Made by a program: the position numbers and the translations under genes
Notes under the pieces: model-generated
The model's database searches: none
Told to the model about the DNA's origin: nothing
The model's input: the letters and a program-made list of their open reading frames with translations, nothing else
Assembly: GCF_008630935.1 (NCBI RefSeq)
Contig: NZ_CP043908.1
Span: 930,001-994,000 of the forward strand
DNA length: 64,000 nucleotides
Source of the DNA: Thermodesulfobacterium sp. TA1
GTDB lineage: Bacteria; Desulfobacterota; Thermodesulfobacteria; Thermodesulfobacteriales; Thermodesulfobacteriaceae
Reading direction: 5' to 3'
Shown: piece after piece, positions 50,291 to 59,192 of the stretch
Numbering within the stretch: position 1 is the first letter of the stretch
How the letters are laid out: each line of letters opens with the position of its first letter

Positions 50291-50922
50291 TGCGTAAATT
50301 GTTTTAAAAAGGGTAAAATTTCTTTTTTTAGGTTTTGTAGTGCTTTTCCTCTATGACTTAGACGGTTTTTTTCTTCTAAAGGTAGTTCTGCTGCGGTTTT
50401 TTGATAGTTATATTCTGGAACTAAAAAAAGAGGGTCATATCCAAAACCAAAAGAGCCTTTGGGCTCAAAACCTATCCTCCCCTCCCAAACCCCTTCTGAA
50501 ACTAAATATTTTCCGGTAGGATGATAAAGAACCATGACGCATTTAAACCTTGCAGTTCTTTTTTCAAAAGGAGCCTCTGCTAATTCTTGTAAAAGTTTCT
50601 GGTTGTTTTTTTCATCGGTTGCCCCTTCCCCGGCATAACGAGAAGAGTATACCCCAGGTGCACCTTTTAATGCATCTACCTCAAGCCCGGAATCATCAGC
50701 CAGACACAAGCAACCTGTTTTCTCGGCATAATACTTAGCCTTAAGCATGGCGTTTTCTAAAAAAGTTTTACCTGTTTCTTCAGGAGGAGGAATCTCTGGA
50801 AAATCCTTAAGGCTTTCTATTTCTAAACCTATTTCTTCTTTAAGGTCTTTAAGGGCTTCGGTGATTTCTTTAACTTTACCTAAGTTAGAGGTAGCGATAA
50901 TCAAAGTCAGTTTTTTACTCAT
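50284..50922 (-). CDS. rdgB: Non-canonical purine NTP pyrophosphatase (dITP/XTP)
   Basis: House-cleaning enzyme hydrolysing ITP, dITP and XTP. The 212 residues have IATSNLGKVKEITEAL, the Ham1 start, FPEIPPPEETGKTFLENAMLKAKYYAEKTG, LADDSGLEVDALKGAPGVYSSRYAGEGATDEKNNQKLL and FGFGYDPLFLVPEY. LSHRGKALQNL closes the active site. It overlaps rph by 4 nt (ATGA), the order often seen in bacteria. Confidence 0.96.
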   Translation of the reverse strand: MSKKLTLIIATSNLGKVKEITEALKDLKEEIGLEIESLKDFPEIPPPEETGKTFLENAMLKAKYYAEKTGCLCLADDSGLEVDALKGAPGVYSSRYAGEGATDEKNNQKLLQELAEAPFEKRTARFKCVMVLYHPTGKYLVSEGVWEGRIGFEPKGSFGFGYDPLFLVPEYNYQKTAAELPLEEKNRLSHRGKALQNLKKEILPFLKQFTQC

Positions 50923-51632
50923 ACCTTTAACACCTCTTTTTGTTTGTTTATAAGTTCTTTTATACCTTTAAAAGCCAAGTTTTTCATCTGTTCTAATTCC
51001 TCCCAGGTAAAAAGACTTTTTTCTGCGCTTACTTGAATTTCTACTATTTTTCCAGATTCAGTCATAAAAAAATTAGCGTCTACCTCTGCAAGTATATCTT
51101 CTTGATAATCAAGGTCTAATAAAAAATTTTCTCCTATTTTACCTACACTAACACCTGCTAAAAATTCTAATACTGGGGAAGTAGATAAAACTCCTTTTTC
51201 AAGAAGTCTTTTCACAGCAAGATTTAAAGCTAAAAAAGCTCCGGTAACTGAGGCGGTCCTGGTCCCTCCGTCTGCGTTTAAGACCTCACAGTCTATCCAT
51301 AACGTCCTTTCTCCTAACTTAGAAAGGTCTACGACCCCTCTTAATACCCTTCCTATAAGACGTTGTATTTCCATAGACCTACCTTTTCTTCCCATGGTTT
51401 CCCTTGGGGTTCTCTCATGGGTAGCCCCAGGTATAAAGGCATATTCTGCTGTAATCCAACCGGTTCCTGTACCTTTAAGAAAAGAAGGGACTTTTTCCTC
51501 TAAGCTTACCGTACAAAGCACTTTGGTATTTCCAAATTCTACTAACACCGAGCTTAAGGGATTTTTCAAAAAATCTACTGTAAACCTTACTTCTCTAAGC
51601 TGGTCAAAAGCCCTCCCGTCATACCTCATCAA
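50919..51632 (-). CDS. rph: Ribonuclease PH
   Basis: 3'-to-5' phosphorolytic exoribonuclease trimming tRNA 3' ends. The 237 residues have VLVEFGNTKVLCTVSLEEKVP, GWITAEYAFIPGATHERTPRETMGRKGRSMEIQRLIGRVLRGVVDLSKLGERTLWIDCEVLNADGGTRTASVTGAFLAL and LDLDYQEDILAEVDANFFMT. All are RNase PH blocks, including the RxxR and phosphate site. It overlaps both neighbours by 4 nt. Confidence 0.97.
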   Translation of the reverse strand: MMRYDGRAFDQLREVRFTVDFLKNPLSSVLVEFGNTKVLCTVSLEEKVPSFLKGTGTGWITAEYAFIPGATHERTPRETMGRKGRSMEIQRLIGRVLRGVVDLSKLGERTLWIDCEVLNADGGTRTASVTGAFLALNLAVKRLLEKGVLSTSPVLEFLAGVSVGKIGENFLLDLDYQEDILAEVDANFFMTESGKIVEIQVSAEKSLFTWEELEQMKNLAFKGIKELINKQKEVLKV

Positions 51633-52891
51633 AAACCTCCTACACCAAAGATTTTACCTTTTCCTATTGAATGAGGAGAAACACACTTTCTAAGAGTCCC
51701 CTCTAACTCCCAATCTTCATACTCTATGGTTATCCGTTTTTTTCTCAAAACACAAATTTTACCATATAAATCCCTTCCTAAAACTATCTTTTCAAAGGTT
51801 CTTTCACCCAAACCACATAACCACAACCCTTCTTTTAATTCTCCGTTAAGCTTGTCTTTCATCAAAGGTTTAGGCAAATTAGGAGATTTAATTAATAGAC
51901 TAAAAAATCTTTCAACCTCAGAAGATTCTTGTACAGCAAGTCCTTCCCAGTCCTCTAACAAAGGGTTGAGCTCAAGTCTACAATAAAGTTCCCCATCAAG
52001 GTTAACAAAGTTTACATGGCAGACTTCACATCTATATTTTAAAAGATTTTCTCGAGTATGTATAGGCTTACTAAGTTTTTGATGACAGTCTAAACACTTA
52101 ATTTTTTGGCGTTGAAACATTATCTCTTCTTTTTTATGACAATCGGTGCAGACCATACCTTTTTCATAATGGACACTTCTTAAAAGTTGATAAGCCTCGA
52201 TCCCATAGGGTCTTTCAGGAGTTTTCCCTTTGATAAAAGGAGCACGATAGTCCTCATACCAGTTATGAGGACTATATCCCAAATAATCCCAGCCTATATA
52301 ACTGCTATAATGACAGGCTAAACAGTTATCCATCTTAGGTTTGAGGATAAAATGTCCTGTTAGTTTTTTTTCTTGATACCTAAAATGGCAAGCTAAACAG
52401 CCCTTAGCCCTTCTGGTTTTTGGATAATCCTCTCCTTCATAGTCTACATGGCAGAGAAAGCATCTTCTTCTGAGAAAATCTATCAAGGTTGAGGTTGGGT
52501 CAAAAGGCTTTTCAAACCTATAAGCGTTAAGTTCTCTTACACTAAGATTTTTAGGTATTCCAAAGGCTTGAAAAGTATGAGAAATCATCTTGCGATAGGT
52601 ATAATGTAAAGAATTTTTAAAACCTTCTACTTCAAATTTATGACATTTTATACATACCTGATAAACTAAATCAGCAGGTGGATTTTTTAACAAGTCTTTA
52701 TGTGCTTCTTTTTTAGAGGTGGCTTTTTCTCTACCTTGATGACATTGGATACAAGAAAGTTGTTGATGAAACCTGTCAAAAAAAACCTGAGGATGGCAGT
52801 CTTTACAACTTTTAGGTTGAGATTGGTTAACACAACCTGAAAGCCAAAAAATTAAGATTAGGATTAAAAGTTTTGATTTTATCCTTGACAC
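51629..52891 (-). CDS. Nine-haem cytochrome c lipoprotein
   Basis: 420 residues. A lipoprotein signal peptide ends FWLSGC (Cys20). Nine CXXCH haem sites follow: CKDCH, CIQCH, CIKCH, CFLCH, CLACH, CLACH, CTDCH, CLDCH and CEVCH, all within the first 300 residues. The final 125 residues have no haem motif and form a beta-rich domain of unknown role. The protein would face the periplasm, tied to a membrane, and pass electrons. It matches no named family that I can identify. It starts with GTG, overlaps the SPL-like gene by 13 nt and rph by 4 nt. Confidence 0.85.
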   Translation of the reverse strand: MSRIKSKLLILILIFWLSGCVNQSQPKSCKDCHPQVFFDRFHQQLSCIQCHQGREKATSKKEAHKDLLKNPPADLVYQVCIKCHKFEVEGFKNSLHYTYRKMISHTFQAFGIPKNLSVRELNAYRFEKPFDPTSTLIDFLRRRCFLCHVDYEGEDYPKTRRAKGCLACHFRYQEKKLTGHFILKPKMDNCLACHYSSYIGWDYLGYSPHNWYEDYRAPFIKGKTPERPYGIEAYQLLRSVHYEKGMVCTDCHKKEEIMFQRQKIKCLDCHQKLSKPIHTRENLLKYRCEVCHVNFVNLDGELYCRLELNPLLEDWEGLAVQESSEVERFFSLLIKSPNLPKPLMKDKLNGELKEGLWLCGLGERTFEKIVLGRDLYGKICVLRKKRITIEYEDWELEGTLRKCVSPHSIGKGKIFGVGGF

Positions 52892-53979
52892 AGTCTATAA
52901 GCCACTTTATCAAGAAGCTGAACAACCTGTTCAGGATTTTCAAAAGGTTTTCCTAAAACCTCTTTCCAAACCCGTTCGCTTTCCATACAAAAGTAAAAGG
53001 CTATTTTGTCTTCAGTTTCTTTTATAAGTTTAGCAAGGTTTTGATAAAGCCTTTTTCTAAGGTCTATAAAGTAGCGTTTTTTCATATCCAGCCCTTCGAT
53101 AAATTCATAACTATAAATCTTGGTTTTTGGAAACCTTTCTTCAGCAATATATTTTAATTCTTTGGGGTATCTTAAGGTTCCTAAGCTTATCCAAGCGATT
53201 TTTTCCCAAGGTATTTCGTTTAAAATCCTTTCTAACACCTTAGGATATTCGATTTCAGCGTTTTCATAGAAGATGATAGGGTCAAAATGGAAGGCTACGG
53301 TAAACCCATGGGCTACTGCAAGCTTCGCGCTTTCAAGTCTTTGGTCTAAAGATGGGGTTCCTATTTCTTCTGATTGTATGATAAAAGGCGTATTAACAGA
53401 CCAAGCAAATATAATCTTAGGATTTGGTTTAAATTTTTTAAAGTAGGTTTCTTTGATAAAAGCCTTGGTTTTTAGTTCAAGCACAGCCCAAGGGTCTTTT
53501 TCTTCCCAAAAATTTATCAGCTTTTCAGAAACACCTCCGAAAGGTTCTAACACCATACTATCTGCAAACTCGCCTGTTCCTATTCTTAATACCCTACCCT
53601 CTCTTTTAGCATTATCTAAAACTGTCTCCAGTTCAGGAAATCCTTCTTCTATTAAATTAGCCCAAAGTTTTATACCTGGACGATTTAAATAAACCTGAAG
53701 GATACAATAGGTGCAGTCAAACAAACAGCCTTCTGCAAAATGAAAGATTTTATAACCACAACAAAGATAGTTTTTAGTTCCAGGGCAATTCCTAAAAAAC
53801 CTACCTCTGAACCTCATCAAAAATAGATATTTTTTGCCTAAGGAAATAACAGATGCTGGAAAGGCTCCTGCCTCCCAATGAAATTCTTCGTAAGATGAAA
53901 TAATTTCATAGGGATATTTAGCGATTATCTCTTGGGTTAGAAGATAAGGAAAAGCCTCTTTTTCTATTAAAATTTTCAT
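52879..53979 (-). CDS. SPL-family radical SAM protein (spore photoproduct lyase-like)
   Basis: 366 residues. The radical SAM [4Fe-4S] motif is C-x3-C-x2-C in EGCLFDCTYCILQVYLN. Preceding KNYLCCGYKIFHFAEGC and later blocks ELKTKAFIKE and FAWSVNTPFIIQSEEIGTPSLDQRLESAKLAVAHGFTVAFHFDPI match spore photoproduct lyase relatives. The organism is not expected to form spores, so the substrate is probably different. It lies between asd (3-nt gap) and the cytochrome gene. Confidence 0.82.
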   Translation of the reverse strand: MKILIEKEAFPYLLTQEIIAKYPYEIISSYEEFHWEAGAFPASVISLGKKYLFLMRFRGRFFRNCPGTKNYLCCGYKIFHFAEGCLFDCTYCILQVYLNRPGIKLWANLIEEGFPELETVLDNAKREGRVLRIGTGEFADSMVLEPFGGVSEKLINFWEEKDPWAVLELKTKAFIKETYFKKFKPNPKIIFAWSVNTPFIIQSEEIGTPSLDQRLESAKLAVAHGFTVAFHFDPIIFYENAEIEYPKVLERILNEIPWEKIAWISLGTLRYPKELKYIAEERFPKTKIYSYEFIEGLDMKKRYFIDLRKRLYQNLAKLIKETEDKIAFYFCMESERVWKEVLGKPFENPEQVVQLLDKVAYRLCQG

Positions 53980-53982
53980 TAC

Positions 53983-55005
53983 TTAAAGATAGTGTTTAAT
54001 CAATAATTCCGCTATTTGAACGGCATTGGTAGCAGCCCCTTTTCTTAGGTTGTCTGCTACAATCCACAGATTTAGTCCGTTTTCTACAGAAAAATCTTCT
54101 CTAATCCTTCCTACAAACACCTCATCTCTTCCTGCAACCTCTATCTGAAGGGGATAAACCTTCTTTTCTGGATTGTCAAACACCAATACACCAGGTGCTT
54201 TTTCTAAAAGTTCTATAGCCTTTTCTACGTTAATTTTCTTTTCTGTTTCTATGTTTACAGATTCAGCATGTCCGTAAAACACAGGCACTCGCACTGTGGT
54301 GGCGGTTACTCTAATACTCTCGTCTTCCATAATTTTTTTAGTTTCTTCTACCATTTTCATCTCTTCTTTGGTATATCTGTTAGGAAGGAAAACATCTATC
54401 TGAGGAATGCAGTTAAAAGCGATAAACTGAGGTAAATGCTTAGGTTCTGGCATAGGTTCTCCACTGCACCAAGCCTTAACTTGAGCCTCGAGCTCAGCAA
54501 TAGCCTTTTGTCCTGCTCCAGAAACCGATTGATAGGTGCTTACTACTATTCTTTTAATTTTACCGTAGTCGTGTAAAGGTTTTAAGGCTACTACCATTTG
54601 GATAGTAGAACAATTAGGGTTGGCAATTATACCTTTATTTTTATATTGGGCTACCGCATGAGGATTTACTTCTGGCACTACCAAAGGAACCTCAGGGTCC
54701 ATCCTCCAAGCACTTGAGTTATCAATAACCACTGCACCATCTCTTGCAAAAAGCGGGGCAAAATCTAAACTTCTTTGGGCTCCTGCTGAAAAAAGAGCGA
54801 TGTCTATCCCTTTAAAACTTTTAGTTTCTTCTAAAACCTCAACGGGTATCTCCTCACCTTTAAAAGGAAGTCTCAATCCTTTAGACTTAGAAGAGGCAAA
54901 AAACCTTATTTCTTTTACAGGAAAGTTCCTTTCTTCTAAAACCGAAATCATCATCCTTCCTACGGCACCGGTTGCACCAACCACGGCTACTGTATATTCT
55001 TTCAT
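53983..55005 (-). CDS. asd: Aspartate-semialdehyde dehydrogenase
   Basis: NADPH enzyme making aspartate semialdehyde for lysine, DAP, threonine and methionine. The 340 residues have VVGATGAVGRMMISVLEER, DIALFSAGAQRSLDFAPLF, the nucleophile Cys in IIANPNCSTIQMVVAL, and YQSVSGAGQKAIAELEAQV. VRVPVFYGHAESVNIETEKKI contributes the binding His. It leads the operon down to waaA; DAP supply and LPS synthesis are both envelope tasks, though the operon is mixed. Confidence 0.97.
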   Translation of the reverse strand: MKEYTVAVVGATGAVGRMMISVLEERNFPVKEIRFFASSKSKGLRLPFKGEEIPVEVLEETKSFKGIDIALFSAGAQRSLDFAPLFARDGAVVIDNSSAWRMDPEVPLVVPEVNPHAVAQYKNKGIIANPNCSTIQMVVALKPLHDYGKIKRIVVSTYQSVSGAGQKAIAELEAQVKAWCSGEPMPEPKHLPQFIAFNCIPQIDVFLPNRYTKEEMKMVEETKKIMEDESIRVTATTVRVPVFYGHAESVNIETEKKINVEKAIELLEKAPGVLVFDNPEKKVYPLQIEVAGRDEVFVGRIREDFSVENGLNLWIVADNLRKGAATNAVQIAELLIKHYL

Positions 55006-55168
55006 AAGGGCCTCCTTAAGTCCTATTTTTAATTTAAGAAACTATCATAAAACCTAAAAACTTCAAGGCATTTTCACGTATCTGTTATTAAAAATCTCCT
55101 CCTTAAAATAAAGAGAGGCTTCTTCTTTTTATTTGCAGTTTCTTGAGATTATTTTAAAATTAACGAGT

Positions 55169-55699
55169 ATGAAAAAATTAGAAGGTGAAGAAATCTTAAA
55201 AAAATGGCGTCAAAACCGTCTTAATAGTAGATTTCCTTTGGTAGCTGTGCTTGACAACATAAGGAGTGCCTACAACGTAGGGTCTATGTTTAGAACAGCA
55301 GAATGTGCTTACCTTTCTAAACTTATTTTATGCGGTATTACTGCTTATCCTCCTAACTCCAAACTTGAAAAAACAGCCTTAGGAACCACTAAAACCATGC
55401 CTTGGGAGTATTTTGGGGACACCTATCAAGCAGTAAAACATTTAAAAAATCTTGGATATAAAATAGCAGCTTTAGAAATTACCGACAGTAGTCTGCCTAT
55501 TCAAAAAATTGGTTTATCTGATTTTCCCTTAGCTTTGGTTATAGGAAATGAGGTTACCGGAGTCGATGAAAGGGTGCTTGAAGAAGCGGATATGATTTTA
55601 GAAATTCCCCTTTATGGAGAAAAAGAATCATTAAACGTAGCCATAGCCTTTGGGGTAGCTATCTTTCTTCTTATAGAAAAATTACGAAAAACATGCTAA
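55169..55699 (+). CDS. TrmH/SpoU-family RNA 2'-O-methyltransferase
   Basis: SPOUT-fold methyltransferase acting on tRNA or rRNA ribose; the target is not known. Of the 176 residues, the SPOUT blocks are VLDNIRSAYNVGSMFRTAECA (motif 1), LALVIGNEVTGVDERVLEEAD (motif 2) and IPLYGEKESLNVAIAFGVAIFLL (motif 3). A TTG at 55133 would add 12 residues; the ATG at 55169 is preferred because MKKLEGEE starts the conserved part. Neither has a clear ribosome site. It overlaps the SfsA-DUF123 gene by 7 nt. Confidence 0.88.
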   Translation: MKKLEGEEILKKWRQNRLNSRFPLVAVLDNIRSAYNVGSMFRTAECAYLSKLILCGITAYPPNSKLEKTALGTTKTMPWEYFGDTYQAVKHLKNLGYKIAALEITDSSLPIQKIGLSDFPLALVIGNEVTGVDERVLEEADMILEIPLYGEKESLNVAIAFGVAIFLLIEKLRKTC

Positions 55700-56865
55700 A
55701 AATAACCTATCCTTTTTGTTTTGATAAAATCCCTGCTTTTTTCATAGATAGAGTTAACCGATTTGTAGTTAAAATCAAAATAAAAAATGGATTTAGCTCT
55801 AAAGATAGAATTTATCTTGCCTATTTACCCAATCCTGGAAGGCTTTGGGAGTTGCTTTTAGAAGGAACAGAGCTTTTGTTAGTGCCTAATACAGGGGAGG
55901 CTAAACTTCCGTATACAGTCTTAGCCTGCAAAAAAGGAAAAAACTATGTGCTTCTTCACACCCATCTAACCAACCAAGTAATTTCAACCCTTATAACCCA
56001 ACAAAAGATAGCCTTTTATAGAGAATTTGAGGTAGAAAAGACAGAACCATCTTATGCTGATGGAAGGTTTGACCTTCTTTTAAGAAATCTAATCTCTCAG
56101 GAAAGAAGGGTCTTAGAAATAAAAACCTGTACCCTCTTTGGTAAAAAAATCGCTATGTTTCCTGACGCAGAGACCAAAAGAGGCCAAAAACACCTTTTAG
56201 AGCTTTTAAACCTTTCTCAAGAGGGCTATCAAGCCGAGATGCTTTTTGTGGTTATGAATCCAGACATAGAATACTTTCTTCCTGCCTATCATATAGATTT
56301 TGGTTTTGCAGAAACCTTTTTAAAGGTTAAAAACCAGATAAGTTTAAGGGCTGTTGCCTTAGGTTGGGATGAAGGGTTTACTGAGGTAAAAGAAGTAAAA
56401 CATGTTAACATTCCTTTTAACCTTTTAGAAAAGGAACTTAAAGACCAAGGAACCTATCTTCTGGTTTTTAAGATAGATAGATGGGTAAACCTTTCAACTA
56501 ACCAAAAAAATTTTACGATTAAACCAGGTTTTTATGTATATGTTGGCTCTGCTATGCAAGGGCTTGAAGCAAGGATTAAAAGACATTTGAGAAAGCACAA
56601 AAAACCTCATTGGCACATAGACTATCTCTTAGCCCAAGCAACGGCTATCCTTCCTATCCCTATCCGTGCCTCTGAAAAACTTGAATGTGCTATTGCCTCT
56701 GACCTTTTTAAACTGTCGGAAGAAGTTGTATCTGGTTTTGGTTCAACCGATTGTCGTTGTCTTTCTCATCTGTTCTGTTTTTCTTCTTCCCCTTTAAAAA
56801 ACTCTGCTTTCCAAGATTTGATAATAAAATACCGGATAGACAGACTATGTTCTTACCTAAAATAG
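55693..56865 (+). CDS. SfsA-DUF123 fusion (two nuclease-like domains)
   Basis: 390 residues. Residues 1 to about 230 are SfsA: YLPNPGRLWELLLEGTELLL, EVEKTEPSYADGRFDLLL, VLEIKTCTLF and MFPDAETKRGQKHLLELL. This holds a PD-(D/E)XK-like D...E-x-K site. Residues about 250-390 are DUF123, a GIY-YIG-related domain, with GTYLLVFKIDRW, KPGFYVYVGSAMQGLEARIKRHLRKHKKPHWHIDYLL and ECAIASDL. The role may be nucleic-acid processing. The fused form is unusual; each domain normally stands alone. It overlaps the next gene by 19 nt. Confidence 0.87.
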   Translation: MLKITYPFCFDKIPAFFIDRVNRFVVKIKIKNGFSSKDRIYLAYLPNPGRLWELLLEGTELLLVPNTGEAKLPYTVLACKKGKNYVLLHTHLTNQVISTLITQQKIAFYREFEVEKTEPSYADGRFDLLLRNLISQERRVLEIKTCTLFGKKIAMFPDAETKRGQKHLLELLNLSQEGYQAEMLFVVMNPDIEYFLPAYHIDFGFAETFLKVKNQISLRAVALGWDEGFTEVKEVKHVNIPFNLLEKELKDQGTYLLVFKIDRWVNLSTNQKNFTIKPGFYVYVGSAMQGLEARIKRHLRKHKKPHWHIDYLLAQATAILPIPIRASEKLECAIASDLFKLSEEVVSGFGSTDCRCLSHLFCFSSSPLKNSAFQDLIIKYRIDRLCSYLK

Positions 56866-57533
56866 ACTTAAAAACAGGGGAGCGTGGGATTTTATTTCTA
56901 ACCTTACCTGAATGGCGGTTCGCTAAGGAAAACCTTTTTTTTAAAAAACATTTTTCTTTTTTAAACCTTACGATAAAATACGATGAAAGAGGGTTTATTT
57001 GTGGGCCGGTTTTAGGGGCTCCTATGTTAGGATTACTCTTTGAAGTCTTTAATCATTGGAGTCTTAAAGAACTTTTAACCATAGGCTGGGCGGCTAAATT
57101 AGGAGAAACCCTTAAGATAGGAGACCTTTTTCTTCCTATTAAGGCCTATTCTTTAGAAGGGACTTCAAGGCTTTACTTAGGAAAAACCAAAGTTTTTAAA
57201 CCAGAACAAAGTTTTTTTATTAAAATTAAAGAAAATCTTATTCAAACAGGGCTTATCCCCTCCTTAGGTAGTATTGTTTCTGTTGACGCCCCTTTTATTT
57301 TTGAAAAGAATACACAACTTATAAAAAAATGGAAAACAAAGGTTTGTGCTTTGGACATGGAAACTTCGGCGGTGTTTTCTTTGGGTAAATATTTTAATCT
57401 TAAAACCCAGCCTATCCTTTTTATTACCGATGAGGTAGGTAAACTCATAAACCAGAGGCCTGAAAAGTTATTAAGACCACAAAGAGAAAAACTCTTAAAT
57501 TTTTTGAAAAAGTTTTTAAACCATGAGTTCTAA
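56847..57533 (+). CDS. Nucleoside phosphorylase-like protein (PNP/MTAN superfamily)
   Basis: 228 residues. ICGPVLGAPMLGLLFEVFNHWSLKELLTIGWAAKLGETLKIGDLFLP matches the phosphorylase-1 fold, with the G-x-A-G-like turn and 'IGD' strand. ALDMETSAVFSLGKYF is the purine/ribose-binding MET-Ser block. Substrate (MTA, SAH, uridine or futalosine) is not decided. The frame extends back to 56751 but that part lies inside SfsA-DUF123 and is Phe-rich. The ATG at 56847 gives MFLPKIDLKTGERG and is preferred. It overlaps the J-domain gene by 11 nt. Confidence 0.75.
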   Translation: MFLPKIDLKTGERGILFLTLPEWRFAKENLFFKKHFSFLNLTIKYDERGFICGPVLGAPMLGLLFEVFNHWSLKELLTIGWAAKLGETLKIGDLFLPIKAYSLEGTSRLYLGKTKVFKPEQSFFIKIKENLIQTGLIPSLGSIVSVDAPFIFEKNTQLIKKWKTKVCALDMETSAVFSLGKYFNLKTQPILFITDEVGKLINQRPEKLLRPQREKLLNFLKKFLNHEF

Positions 57534-58404
57534 AACCTTAAAGACCAATCCTTTTGAAATTTTCGGCTTAACCCCTAAAATAGTAAAAGAACTTGATGAA
57601 CAAACCCTTGCTAAGCTTATCAAAGCTATCTATAGGGTGCTTCAATTTTACCATCATCCAGACAAAGGAGGTGACCCTAAAAAGGCTTTGGAATTAAACT
57701 TAGCTTACGAAACCTTAAACTTAGAAAAAAACGAAAAACTCTTTAAAGAATATAGAAACAAATACATCCAAAGGCTTTCACGCAAAACCATGTATACTAA
57801 ACTTAAAGACCTTGAAGCTCAAAACCGCAAGTTGTCTTTCTTAGCAGACCTTTTAAAAGAAAAATACTGGCAATTACTGATTGAAAGACCAGGTTTTATA
57901 GAAGAATTTAGCCAGGGGAAGGTTTACAAACTAAAGGTGTTTGACCTGGTATCTCATCTCAACTTTTCTTATGTAAAAACTTCTAAAAAATCTTTGTTTT
58001 TTAAGGAACTCTACCTTGTAGGAACTGAAGTGCTAAAAAAGGAAGGGACTAAAGGTACCTGGTATAAAATAAAAAACTACCGGTTTTTAGGCTCTATCAA
58101 GAGAAATTACATAGAGCCTTGGGTTTTATTAGAAAAACCTTTTAAGGAAAAAGAAAAGGCTTACAAAAACCTGATCGATCGTGAAATTTTTTTGCAAGAA
58201 TGTATACTTTTCTTAAACCCAGAACTTGAAACAAACGCCTATCTCTTCTTTTTCCAACCTGATGAACCTCAACATGTAGTTTTTGAAGGAGTTCTTTTAA
58301 AAAAAGAAGAAGTTTCTTTAGAAAAGGTTATTCCTCTTTTAACCGGTGCGCTTCTTCTTAAAAAAGAGGTTTCTGAAAAATCTTCGTCTAAAAGTTTAGA
58401 ATAG
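57523..58404 (+). CDS. J-domain protein of unknown function
   Basis: 293 residues. The J-domain-like start (about 8-75) has NPFEIFGLTPKIV ... LQFYHHPDKGGDPKKALELNLAYETL, with HPDKGG intact. A helical linker (about 88-125) and a beta-rich C-terminal region with no zinc fingers or CbpA-like domains follow. It probably calls DnaK to a specific client. It differs from the zinc-finger DnaJ-like gene at 29005. No client can be named. It converges on the TauE-like gene with a 2-nt gap. Confidence 0.75.
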   Translation: MSSKTLKTNPFEIFGLTPKIVKELDEQTLAKLIKAIYRVLQFYHHPDKGGDPKKALELNLAYETLNLEKNEKLFKEYRNKYIQRLSRKTMYTKLKDLEAQNRKLSFLADLLKEKYWQLLIERPGFIEEFSQGKVYKLKVFDLVSHLNFSYVKTSKKSLFFKELYLVGTEVLKKEGTKGTWYKIKNYRFLGSIKRNYIEPWVLLEKPFKEKEKAYKNLIDREIFLQECILFLNPELETNAYLFFFQPDEPQHVVFEGVLLKKEEVSLEKVIPLLTGALLLKKEVSEKSSSKSLE

Positions 58405-58406
58405 GG

Positions 58407-59177
58407 TTAATCCTTAGGTTTAGGAGTTCTCAGAAACCTTATCCCTGTCCAGATGACTATCGTAGCAAAAAAGACCCTCAAGTAAGCTTCAGGTAAAAGA
58501 TTGGCAACGTTTCCTCCTATAAAGGTACCGATGATAATCCCTATGACCAGACCAGGTAAGATGGATTTTACCACATTTCCCAGTTTAAGGTGGGTATAGG
58601 CACCAACCAGCCCAGCTGGGACCATACATAAAAGCGAGGTTCCTTGGGCAAGATGTTGTCCATAGTTTAAACCTAAAACTAAAGCTGGTACCATAATCGT
58701 TCCTCCACCTACTCCCATCATCCCGGCTATAAAACCAGCAAACACCCCTGTAAGCAGCAACGCTAAAATCTTAGCAGTTCCTGCTAATGAGAAATGATAG
58801 AGGCTTCCTACATAGGGTTTTACTAAAAGTAAAATAGAAGCAAAGATTAAAAAGGCACCAAAAGACCTTTTAAGCTTCCATTCAGGAAGGCTATGGGCAA
58901 ACTTAGCTCCTTTTCTTGCGGTGATCATCGCGGTAATAGCTATAATCAATGAAGCAACAACATCTACCGCACCATGCATCCCGTAAGTAATAGCCCCGAT
59001 AAGCCCTGTAAAAACCAAAGCCCAAAGACTGGTTCCATGGGCTTGATGCTGAGAAAGTTTTAAAACACCTACCATAAGTGGTATCATCACCACCCCACCC
59101 CCTAAGCCTACCAACCCACCGAAACATCCTGCCAAAACCCCTATCCACAAAGCATGTAAAACTTCTTTTTTTATCAT
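58407..59177 (-). CDS. Sulfite exporter TauE/SafE-family permease
   Basis: 256-residue membrane protein with about eight helices in two halves. Each half has a copy of the family motif: GCFGGLVGLGGGVVMIPLMV ... HQAHGTSLWAL, and GFIAGMMGVGGGTIMVPALVLGLNYGQHLAQGTSLLCM. Family members export sulfite, sulfoacetate or related anions. In a sulfur-metabolising organism a sulfur-anion role is plausible, but substrate is not visible. It follows the RlmI-like gene by 15 nt. Confidence 0.88.
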   Translation of the reverse strand: MIKKEVLHALWIGVLAGCFGGLVGLGGGVVMIPLMVGVLKLSQHQAHGTSLWALVFTGLIGAITYGMHGAVDVVASLIIAITAMITARKGAKFAHSLPEWKLKRSFGAFLIFASILLLVKPYVGSLYHFSLAGTAKILALLLTGVFAGFIAGMMGVGGGTIMVPALVLGLNYGQHLAQGTSLLCMVPAGLVGAYTHLKLGNVVKSILPGLVIGIIIGTFIGGNVANLLPEAYLRVFFATIVIWTGIRFLRTPKPKD

Positions 59178-59192
59178 CTTGGTTTTCTCCCT

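Noticed and set aside
58903-59148. Minus-strand frame rich in Gly/Arg/Tyr inside the TauE/SafE gene
   Set aside because: It is an out-of-frame shadow of the permease with implausible composition.
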